Shown here one piece after another: positions 1 to 5,980 of a stretch of DNA of 6,374 nt. The notes beneath the pieces were generated by a model. That model was not told where the DNA came from, did no database searches, and was given only the letters and a program-made list of their open reading frames with translations. The stretch is from an uncultured Parabacteroides sp. (GTDB lineage Bacteria > Bacteroidota > Bacteroidia > Bacteroidales > Tannerellaceae), in NCBI GenBank assembly GCA_900552415.1, contig USAD01000166.1, positions 1-6,374 of the forward strand, given 5' to 3'. Position 1 is the stretch's first letter. Each line of letters begins with the position of its first letter. A program made the position numbers and the translations under genes.

Positions 1-13
1 CTTTTGTTTTGTG

Positions 14-42
14 GCGGCCGGAAGCTATTGGGCTCCGGCCGC
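14..42 (-). terminator. GC-rich hairpin after the GH3 gene, possible terminator
   Basis: GCGGCCGG (14-21) and CCGGCCGC (35-42) are perfect inverted repeats. AGC/GCT (23-25 with 32-34) extends the stem past one bulged A, leaving the 6-base loop TATTGG. It starts about 20 bases beyond the stop codon of the leftward GH3 gene, where a terminator would be expected. On the minus strand the hairpin is followed by an A-rich stretch rather than a T tract, so it is not a textbook intrinsic terminator. It could instead be an mRNA 3'-end stabilising hairpin, or belong to a gene beyond the left edge. Confidence 0.5.
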
Positions 43-61
43 GTGTTAGATATCAATTGGA

Positions 62-2443
62 TTATAATGTAATGGTCTCCTTCAACGGCAGATTCTTGGA
101 CGAGCCGCCCGCCATGATGACGAAGTCGCCCGGCTCCAGCAGCCATTGGCCGTCGCCCTGATAGAGCTCCAGCTCCTTCTTGTCGATCGAGAGTTCCACC
201 TCCTTGGTCTCGCCGGCCTTGAGGTTGATCCGCTTGAACGCTTTCAGCTCCATGACCGGCTTGGCATGCGAGGAGACGACGTCTTTCACGTAAATCTGGA
301 TGACCTCGTCGCCATCGCGCGAGCCGCTGTTGGTCAGTTTGACCCGTACCTTGATGGCCGCCGCCTCGGGTATGATGGTCATCGCGTTGTAGGTGAAATT
401 CGTGTAGCTCAACCCATAGCCGAAAGGATAAAGCGGTTGTCCGGTGCCCTCCACGTAATTGCTCCGGTTCTGGCTTCGGTTGTGATTGTAGAAGACTGGA
501 ACCTGACCGACACTTTCCGGTACGGAAACGGCCAGACGTCCGGCCGGATTATAATCACCAAACAGGACATCAGCGATGGCATTACCTCCTTCAACGCCTG
601 GATACCAGGCGTCGATCAGGGCATCAGCCGCCTCGTCGCAATTCTTTACTGTTAATGGACGTCCCTTAATGAGGACAACAACCAACGGTTTGCCGGTCGC
701 CCGCATCAACTCCAGCAACTCGTTTTGCCGGCCCATCAGGCCCAACGTCTTGCGGTCGTTACCCTCGCCACTCTCCATGTCGCTCATTTCGTTCTGGCTG
801 GCCTTGGCCGCGCCGGTAGCCTCGAACTCGGCGGTAAAATCACGGGCGCTTGAGCCTCCCAGTACCAGGACGATCGCATCGCTCTTCTCGGCTGCCGCTT
901 TCGCCTCGGCGAAGCCCTTGTCGGACATGTCGCGGATGGCGCAACCCTTAGCGTAGTTGACAACGGTCTCTTTCGATACTGCCCGGCGAATACCTTCCAA
1001 TACGGTAATCACGTTGCCATCGGCTTGAGGTGCCGTATAGTCACCCAACTGGTTATAGGGCGTATCCGCGTTCGGACCGATAACAGCGATAGAGCGAATC
1101 TCCTTTTTCAAGGGTAGGGTTTGGTTCTCGTTCTTCAGCAGGACAATCGATTGGCGTGCCACCTCACGTGCCAATGCCCGGTGCTCGTCCAGTTCCGCTT
1201 GTGTCAATCCCTCTTCCGCCGTACGGAAAGGTGAGTCGAACAGCTTCCATTGAAACTTGAGCTTTAATAATTTTCTTACCGCGTTATCGATCTGCTTTTG
1301 GTCTACTTTGCCCTCCTCAACCAACTCGGCCAGTTTCTGGAATGCTTGTCCGCCAAGGTCCGATTCCACTCCGGCGTTGATGGCGATCCGTCCCGCGTCT
1401 TTCAAATCTGAAGCGACACCCAGTCCGGTCATGCCATCGATTGAGAAAAGGTCTGAGACGACAAAGCCCTTGAAGTTCCACGTGTCCTTCAACAGGTCGG
1501 TCAACAGGTATTTGTTTCCCGTACAAGGCACACCATCAATCTCATTATAGGAGGTCATGATGGAGAGCAGGCCCGCATCAACTACCTTCCGGAAAGGAGG
1601 CAGGATCTGTTCTTGCAGCTCGTTTTCACCCAGATGGGCGGAACCGCCGTTATGCCCGCCCTCGGTCGAGCCATAGGCCGTGAAATGCTTGACGGTCGAG
1701 ATTACCGGATAGTCCGTGTCCTCCTGCATGCCCTTTACGACTGCGACACCCAGTTCACCCGCCAGGAAAGGATCCTCGCCAAAGCCCTCTTCCACGCGCG
1801 ACCATCGGGCGTCTTTGGCCAAGTCGACAACCGGGCCATAACCGATATGCCCTCCTTGTTTACGAACCTCAGTTGCCTGGGCGGCACCTAATCGGCGCAA
1901 CAGGTCCGGGTTCCAGGTCGAGGCCTGACCAATACCGGTCGGGAAAGAGGTGGTTCCGATCGCCATGTGTCCATGTGGACACTCCTCTGCCAGAAGTACC
2001 GGGATTCCCAAGCGGGTATTCTCTATGCAATAGCGTTGGAGCAGGTTGGTAGCCGTGATGGCATATTGGGGATTCAAACCGTTTTTCAAGGTCTTTTGTG
2101 TCCAGGGATCGGCACGCATGAATCCCCATAAACCGCCGGTTCCCAATTCTACGAGGACCTTCTCGGCTTCTGGGGTCAAGGTGATCATCTCTCCCTGACG
2201 CTCGTATAAAGGCCATCCGAACTTGGTGAGTAATTGCCCGATTTTCTCTTTTTGGGTCATTTGCTTCAGCAAGTCTTCCACACGATCGTCGATGGGGGCC
2301 GTCGGATCCTCATAGACATCTTTCGTATTGTTCTTGTTGAAGTCTATCCAATCCTTGTGGTAAATACTCTTGTTATCGTTTGCCGCGAAGGCGGAGGTTG
2401 CTAATCCCAACAGGGAGCAGGCTAGAAGCGTGTGTAATCTCAT
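62..2443 (-). CDS. Secreted family 3 glycoside hydrolase (beta-glucosidase-like)
   Basis: This 793-residue protein is a typical full-length three-domain GH3 enzyme, a retaining exo-glycosidase that removes terminal beta-linked sugars, most often glucose or xylose. A signal peptide (residues 1-20, cleavage after AFA) sends it to the periplasm or outer membrane space. The N-terminal barrel domain (about 55-400) carries RVEEGFGEDP (216-225), the conserved KH pair (252-253) and the nucleophile Asp331 in GFVVSD. The second domain (about 430-680) holds SGEGNDR (558-564), where Glu560 is the likely acid/base. A fibronectin III-like domain (about 700-785) closes the protein. Residues 34-45 match an EF-hand calcium loop (D34, N36, N38, T40, D42, E45) just after the signal peptide. 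The start ATG (2441-2443) gives the signal peptide directly and has no clear Shine-Dalgarno site. The gene is divergent from the sulfatase. Family is certain; exact sugar and linkage cannot be read from the sequence. Confidence 0.95.
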   Translation of the reverse strand: MRLHTLLACSLLGLATSAFAANDNKSIYHKDWIDFNKNNTKDVYEDPTAPIDDRVEDLLKQMTQKEKIGQLLTKFGWPLYERQGEMITLTPEAEKVLVELGTGGLWGFMRADPWTQKTLKNGLNPQYAITATNLLQRYCIENTRLGIPVLLAEECPHGHMAIGTTSFPTGIGQASTWNPDLLRRLGAAQATEVRKQGGHIGYGPVVDLAKDARWSRVEEGFGEDPFLAGELGVAVVKGMQEDTDYPVISTVKHFTAYGSTEGGHNGGSAHLGENELQEQILPPFRKVVDAGLLSIMTSYNEIDGVPCTGNKYLLTDLLKDTWNFKGFVVSDLFSIDGMTGLGVASDLKDAGRIAINAGVESDLGGQAFQKLAELVEEGKVDQKQIDNAVRKLLKLKFQWKLFDSPFRTAEEGLTQAELDEHRALAREVARQSIVLLKNENQTLPLKKEIRSIAVIGPNADTPYNQLGDYTAPQADGNVITVLEGIRRAVSKETVVNYAKGCAIRDMSDKGFAEAKAAAEKSDAIVLVLGGSSARDFTAEFEATGAAKASQNEMSDMESGEGNDRKTLGLMGRQNELLELMRATGKPLVVVLIKGRPLTVKNCDEAADALIDAWYPGVEGGNAIADVLFGDYNPAGRLAVSVPESVGQVPVFYNHNRSQNRSNYVEGTGQPLYPFGYGLSYTNFTYNAMTIIPEAAAIKVRVKLTNSGSRDGDEVIQIYVKDVVSSHAKPVMELKAFKRINLKAGETKEVELSIDKKELELYQGDGQWLLEPGDFVIMAGGSSKNLPLKETITL

Positions 2444-2477
2444 GTGTTTTCGTTTATAGATTTGATATATTAATCGC

Positions 2478-2485
2478 CAAAGATA
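2478..2485 (-). promoter_or_regulatory. Candidate -7 promoter element for the GH3 gene
   Basis: Read on the minus strand these bases are TATCTTTG, an exact match to the Bacteroides -7 consensus TAnnTTTG. The box ends 34 bases before the GH3 start codon, implying a leader of roughly 25-30 nt. No TTTG is found at the expected -33 distance on this strand, so the promoter is either weak, activator-dependent or wrongly called. The short AT-rich consensus can occur by chance. Confidence 0.45.
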
Positions 2486-2501
2486 TGATTTTTTTTGTAC
2501 T

Positions 2502-2531
2502 TTTGGGCGTGACTGTTAAAGTTTAAATTTG
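2502..2531 (+). promoter_or_regulatory. Candidate Bacteroides-type promoter for sulfatase and oxidoreductase genes
   Basis: TTTG (2502-2505) and TAAATTTG (2524-2531) match both parts of the Bacteroides promoter consensus, TTTG at -33 and TAnnTTTG at -7, with an 18-bp spacer, about one base shorter than usual. Transcription would begin near 2538, giving a short AT-rich leader of about 17 nt before the ATG at 2555. A run of eight T (2489-2496) separates this element from the divergent GH3 -7 box. No similar element is seen before the next gene at 4007, so this promoter may serve both. Confidence 0.6.
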
Positions 2532-2554
2532 TTTTATCCTTAAAAATTAGTGTT

Positions 2555-3967
2555 ATGAAGAAAATCGTGTTGCTTTCGGCATTGATGACGTGTTCTACCC
2601 TTTATGCGGTGGAAGGCCCGACAAATATTATCCTGATCAATCTGGATGATGTGGGTTTTGGTGATTTTTCGTGTAATGGTGCCTATGGCTACACGACTCC
2701 GAATATAGACGCCCTGGCCTCTCAAGGCGTTCGGTTTACCCATTTTTTGGCTTGCCAGCCGATTAGTGGCGCCTCGCGTGCGGGGTTGCTGACCGGTTGC
2801 TATCCGAACCGGATCGGTTTCGCTGGCGCTCCCGGACCGGACTCGAATTATGGTATCCATCCGGAGGAGATGACGATGGGCGAGCTCATGAAGCAAAAAG
2901 GTTATTCGACCGCGATATTTGGCAAGTGGCATTTGGGCGATGCCCATCAGTTCCTGCCCTTGCAAAACGGTTTCGACGAGTATTACGGCTTGCCTTACTC
3001 GAACGACATGTGGCCGAACCATCCGCAACAGGGCGAGGTGTTCAACTTCCCGGACCTGCCGACTTACGACGGCAATGAGGTGGTCGGTTACAATACGGAC
3101 CAGAGCCGTTTCACGACCGATTATACCGAGCGCGCGGTGCGGTTTATCCGTAACAACAGGTCGAAACCCTTTTTCCTTTATCTGGCGCATTCCATGCCGC
3201 ATGTCCCGCTGGCTGTCTCGGACAAGTTCAAGGGCAAGAGCGAGCAGGGCCTGTTTGGTGATGTGATGATGGAGATCGACTGGAGCGTTGGCGAGGTGGT
3301 CCGTACGGTCCGTGAGCTTGGCCTGGAGGATAATACGTTGATCGTCATTACGTCGGATAATGGCCCGTGGGCGAATTATGGTAATCATGCCGGTTCGGCG
3401 GCCGGTTTGCGTGAGGCGAAGGCGACCACGTTCGACGGCGGCAACCGTGTGCCTTGCATCATGTATTGGAAAGGACATACCAAACCGGGTACGATCTGTA
3501 ACAAGTTGGCCTCCAACATCGACCTGTTCCCGACCTTTGCCGAGATCAGCGGTGCCGCCCTGCCCGGGCGTAAGATTGACGGGGTCAGTATCCTGTCGCT
3601 TATAGAGGGGCGTGAGGGCGCGAATCCCCGGGAGTCGTTTGTCTACTATTATAATAAGAATGACCTGGAGGCGGTGACGGATGGCGAGTTCAAGTTGGTT
3701 TTCCCGCATAAGTACGTGACGTATGGCGCCTATGAGCCGGGCAACGACGGGCAACCGGGCAAATTGGCCAACCTTGAGATCATGAAACCGGAGTTGTATG
3801 ACCTGCGTCGGGATCCGGGTGAGCGTTATAACGTGGCGACCCAGAATCCGGAGCGTTTGGCAAAACTCCAGAAGATTGCCGACAAGTGGCGTGCTGAGCT
3901 GGGGGATAACCTGACCCGACAGAAAGGGACCGAGCGTCGTGAGCCTGGACTGGTGGATATGAAGTGA
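2555..3967 (+). CDS. Secreted S1-family sulfatase (arylsulfatase A-like), serine type
   Basis: This 470-residue protein belongs to the formylglycine-dependent S1 sulfatases, which hydrolyse sulfate esters on sugars or aromatic compounds. A signal peptide spans about residues 1-18 (cleavage after LYA). Metal-binding residues are D31 and D32 (NLDD) near the N terminus and D268-N269 (SDNG). The active-site signature is SGASRAGLLTG (71-81), so Ser71 in S-x-A-x-R is the residue to be converted to formylglycine by an anaerobic sulfatase-maturating enzyme; none is encoded in the window. Other family motifs are GKWHLG (123-128), HSMPHVPL (212-219) and TTFDGGNRVP (291-300). The segment NGFDEYYGLPYSNDMW resembles the arylsulfatase A/GALNS branch. 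Length is normal and the C-terminal subdomain (about 360-470) is present. The start ATG lies just after an AT-rich leader without a Shine-Dalgarno site. The oxidoreductase gene follows after 39 bp, suggesting an operon. The sulfated substrate and S1 subfamily cannot be assigned by eye. Confidence 0.94.
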   Translation: MKKIVLLSALMTCSTLYAVEGPTNIILINLDDVGFGDFSCNGAYGYTTPNIDALASQGVRFTHFLACQPISGASRAGLLTGCYPNRIGFAGAPGPDSNYGIHPEEMTMGELMKQKGYSTAIFGKWHLGDAHQFLPLQNGFDEYYGLPYSNDMWPNHPQQGEVFNFPDLPTYDGNEVVGYNTDQSRFTTDYTERAVRFIRNNRSKPFFLYLAHSMPHVPLAVSDKFKGKSEQGLFGDVMMEIDWSVGEVVRTVRELGLEDNTLIVITSDNGPWANYGNHAGSAAGLREAKATTFDGGNRVPCIMYWKGHTKPGTICNKLASNIDLFPTFAEISGAALPGRKIDGVSILSLIEGREGANPRESFVYYYNKNDLEAVTDGEFKLVFPHKYVTYGAYEPGNDGQPGKLANLEIMKPELYDLRRDPGERYNVATQNPERLAKLQKIADKWRAELGDNLTRQKGTERREPGLVDMK

Positions 3968-4006
3968 CAGATTAAAAGGTAATTAAATATTTATGTATCT
4001 AGTATT

Positions 4007-5521
4007 ATGAAAAACATTTCAAGAAGAAATTTTCTAAAAACGGGCGCTTTGGCGGCCGCGGGTTTGACGATTGTCCCCAATTCGGTTTTGGGTAAGTCTC
4101 ATGGTTTTATGGCTCCTAGTGATAAATTGAATATTGCTGGCATCGGTATTGGTGGAATGGGACGCCGTAATTTGAAAAACATGAGTACTGAGAATATTGT
4201 CGCATTATGTGACGTGGATTGGGGATACGCGGATAAGACATTCAAGGATTATCCTAAGGCGAAGCGTTTCAAAGATTGGCGAGTTATGTTCGACGAGATG
4301 GGAAAATCGATCGATGCCGTTATGGTCGCTACTCCTGATCATACGCATGCTTGTGTGACGGCGCATGCGATTACGTTGGGTAAGCATTGTTATACTCAAA
4401 AACCGTTGACACATTCTGTTTATGAGTCTCGTCTTTTGACTAAATTGGCTCGGAAATATCGTGTCGCTACTCAGATGGGAAACCAAGGAAACTCATTTGA
4501 TTGGTGCCGTCAGATCGCTGAATGGATATGGTCGGGTGTAATTGGTGATGTTTATGAGGTGCATTGCTGGACAGACCGTCCGATTTGGCCGCAAGGTTTG
4601 ATGAAGCCGAGTGAGAATGTGAAATGTCCGAAAACATTGGATTGGGATTTGTTTATTGGTCCGGCTGAGAAGCGTCCATATCACCCGGTTTATACGCCAT
4701 GGAATTGGCGCGGTTGGTGGGACTTCGGAACAGGAGCATTAGGCGATATGGCTTGTCATATTATGGATCCATTGTATTGGGCTTTAGACTTGAAATATCC
4801 AATTAGTGTTATTGGTAGTTCCACATTGAGCAATCTCTATTCTCCTCCTCACGCTCAAATTGTTACTTATACTTTCCCGGAGCGCCCGGCGAGAGGGAAT
4901 GTCAAGATGCCGGAAGTGAAGGTCTATTGGTATGATGGCGGTTTGATGCCCCCTCGTCCGGAAGAGTTGAAAGATGGTCAGATGATGGGGGATGAGAACG
5001 GGGGCATTCTCTTTATCGGAACAAGGGGAAAGATCATGACCGGATGTTATGGCATGAATCCGACTTTGTTGCCCGTGACAGATATGGATCATTTCAATCA
5101 ACCGAAGCCGACTATCCCACGAGTGAAGGGTGGAAATGGCAATATTTGGGATACGAACGCTCATGAGCAGGATTGGATACGTGCTTGTAAGGAATCGCCG
5201 GAGAATCGTGTGGAATCCTCTTCTAACTTCCAATTCTCTGGGCCATTCAATGAGATGGTTGTCATGGGTGTCTTGGCGGTTCGCCTTTCTGGATTGCAAG
5301 GATTGCATCGTGAACTGAAATGGGATGGTGAGGCCATGAAATTTACGAATATTTCTCCGAACGATAAGATTAAGATTGTTACGGTTGACGACTTTAAGGT
5401 CATTGATGGGGATCCGAGATTTGATCGTCGTTTCGCTGAGTTTAATGCTTTGGATATGGCGAATGAGTGGATTAACCATACTTATAGGAATGGGTTCTCT
5501 TTGCCGGAAATGCCTAAATGA
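4007..5521 (+). CDS. Tat-exported Gfo/Idh/MocA family oxidoreductase
   Basis: This 504-residue protein is a NAD(P)-binding sugar oxidoreductase of the Gfo/Idh/MocA family with a twin-arginine leader: SRRNFLK (5-11), then a hydrophobic stretch to about residue 29. Tat export implies that it folds around its nicotinamide cofactor before reaching the periplasm. The Rossmann fold has GIGIGGMG (45-52) and the acidic D71 at the end of the second strand. The usual EKP motif is QKP (131-133), retaining the catalytic-type Lys132. In the substrate domain GDMACH supplies the D247/H251 pair typical of the family. Conserved blocks such as DRPIWPQG and WNWRGWWDFGTGALGD mark the large Bacteroidetes branch with an extended C-terminal domain. 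It does not look like the GH109 alpha-N-acetylgalactosaminidases, which share the fold and Tat leader but differ in sequence. It lies 39 bp after the sulfatase gene and may be co-transcribed. Its codons are clearly more AT-rich than those of the neighbouring genes. The substrate is unknown. Confidence 0.92.
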   Translation: MKNISRRNFLKTGALAAAGLTIVPNSVLGKSHGFMAPSDKLNIAGIGIGGMGRRNLKNMSTENIVALCDVDWGYADKTFKDYPKAKRFKDWRVMFDEMGKSIDAVMVATPDHTHACVTAHAITLGKHCYTQKPLTHSVYESRLLTKLARKYRVATQMGNQGNSFDWCRQIAEWIWSGVIGDVYEVHCWTDRPIWPQGLMKPSENVKCPKTLDWDLFIGPAEKRPYHPVYTPWNWRGWWDFGTGALGDMACHIMDPLYWALDLKYPISVIGSSTLSNLYSPPHAQIVTYTFPERPARGNVKMPEVKVYWYDGGLMPPRPEELKDGQMMGDENGGILFIGTRGKIMTGCYGMNPTLLPVTDMDHFNQPKPTIPRVKGGNGNIWDTNAHEQDWIRACKESPENRVESSSNFQFSGPFNEMVVMGVLAVRLSGLQGLHRELKWDGEAMKFTNISPNDKIKIVTVDDFKVIDGDPRFDRRFAEFNALDMANEWINHTYRNGFSLPEMPK

Positions 5522-5537
5522 CGTACCGTATGAAAGG

Positions 5538-5553
5538 AGGCACGTTGGTGCCT
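5538..5553 (+). terminator. Small hairpin after the oxidoreductase gene, weak terminator candidate
   Basis: AGGCAC (5538-5543) and GTGCCT (5548-5553) are perfect 6-bp arms around the loop GTTG, starting 17 bases after the oxidoreductase stop codon. No T tract follows directly; the nearest is TTTT at about 5567. Position suits a terminator or mRNA 3'-end structure, but the stem is short, so transcription may read through into the repeat array. Confidence 0.35.
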
Positions 5554-5584
5554 GGAGCGATGGGCATTTTGTCCTGTCATGTTG

Positions 5585-5748
5585 CCCGGCAGCCGTGTCA
5601 AAAAATTGACACTCCTTTCGGGGTTCCCGGCAGCCGCGTCAAAAATTTGATGCTCCTTTCGGGGTTCCCGGAGGCCGTGTCAAAAAGTTGATAGCCCTTT
5701 CGGGGCTCCCGGAAGCCGTGTCAAAAAGTTGATAGCCCTTTCGGGGCT
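5585..5748. repeat. Four tandem copies of a 41-bp hairpin-forming repeat
   Basis: Copies lie at 5585-5625, 5626-5666, 5667-5707 and 5708-5748, each exactly 41 bp, followed by a partial CCCG (5749-5752). Each starts CCCGG, has a GCCG then a GTCAA-N4-TTGA core, and ends CCTTTCGGGG plus TT or CT. Copies 3 and 4 differ at one base; copies 1 and 2 form a second subtype. Each copy holds an inner inverted repeat: perfect in copy 1 (GTGTCAA-AAAA-TTGACAC, 5595-5612), with one G-T wobble in copy 2 (5636-5653), and six pairs including a wobble in copies 3 and 4. A second GC-rich stem of up to 8 bp crosses the unit junctions (for example 5697-5704 with 5708-5715). The unit length is not a multiple of three, so it is unlikely to be coding. 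No unique spacers separate the copies, which excludes CRISPR. Function is unknown. Confidence 0.93.
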
Positions 5749-5756
5749 CCCGCTAG

Positions 5757-5948
5757 TCATTCCATCTTGGCCGGAAACAGTTGGGACAATCGGAAGGGGC
5801 GACAGCGGAGCTTGGAGAACTTGTGCTTAATTCACGAGGCGGTCAGTTGGCGAGAGCCATTAAGGATGTGAAGGCGGATGTCGTGACGGGGCGGTTGCAG
5901 GAAGAATTTTTTCAGAGATCCGGGATGCCTTTGAATACGGAGCAATAA
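5757..5948 (+). pseudogene. Possible 3' remnant of a decayed gene, or small unrecognised ORF
   Basis: From the TAG at 5754-5756, just after the last repeat, one frame stays open for 63 codons to TAA at 5946-5948. Its second half reads like real protein, for example LNSRGGQLARAIKDVKADVV and then GRLQEEFFQRSGMPLNTEQ at the end. There is no ATG before residue 57 of the frame; only TTG (5781) or GTG (5823) could start it, and neither has a ribosome-binding site. This suits the C-terminal tail of a gene whose 5' part was lost where the repeats now lie. I do not recognise the family. A chance open frame in DNA of this GC content remains possible at this length. Confidence 0.35.
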
Positions 5949-5967
5949 ACGGGGATTCTTTTAACTT

Positions 5968-5973
5968 AAGGAG
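5968..5973 (+). promoter_or_regulatory. Shine-Dalgarno-like AAGGAG before GH30
   Basis: AAGGAG is followed by seven T (5974-5980) and then the ATG at 5981, the ideal spacing for a ribosome-binding site. The GH3, sulfatase and oxidoreductase starts have only AT-rich leaders, as is usual in Bacteroidetes. It supports 5981 as the start. Confidence 0.55.
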
Positions 5974-5980
5974 TTTTTTT

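Larger units (their letters stand above)
5522..5980. other. 459-bp intergenic region with hairpin, tandem repeats and gene remnant
   Basis: Between the oxidoreductase stop codon and the GH30 start there is no convincing intact gene. In order it holds a small hairpin (5538-5553), four 41-bp tandem repeats (5585-5748), an open stretch that reads like the end of a lost gene (5757-5948) and a Shine-Dalgarno-like AAGGAG (5968-5973). No full TTTG / TAnnTTTG promoter was found for GH30; the closest box is TGCCTTTG (5926-5933), one base off consensus and without a matching -33. Confidence 0.75.

Noticed and set aside
146..655. Plus-strand open frame of 169 codons opposite the GH3 gene
   Set aside because: Antisense to the confirmed GH3 C-terminal domains; no family resemblance.
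2540..3754. Long minus-strand open frame (404 codons) opposite the sulfatase
   Set aside because: It lies antisense to a clear sulfatase gene, is rich in Arg, Thr, Ile and His with no recognisable domain, and is explained by the codon bias of the real gene.
4784..5479. Minus-strand open frame of 231 codons opposite the oxidoreductase
   Set aside because: Antisense shadow of a well-supported gene; no domain, signal or start context.
4007..5521. GH109 alpha-N-acetylgalactosaminidase
   Set aside because: The fold and Tat leader are shared, but the sequence blocks (QKPLTH, DRPIWPQG, WNWRGWWDFGTG) fit the general Bacteroidetes Gfo/Idh/MocA branch rather than GH109.
5530..5691. 53-codon ORF from ATG 5530 running into the repeat array
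   Set aside because: It reads successive 41-bp copies in different frames, so it has no repeated peptide, and it has no ribosome-binding site or protein-like pattern; most likely chance.
5585..5748. CRISPR array
   Set aside because: The 41-bp units are directly abutting, with no unique spacers and no cas genes nearby.
5926..5933. Promoter -7 box for GH30 (TGCCTTTG)
   Set aside because: One base off TAnnTTTG, inside the open stretch, and with no TTTG at the -33 distance.
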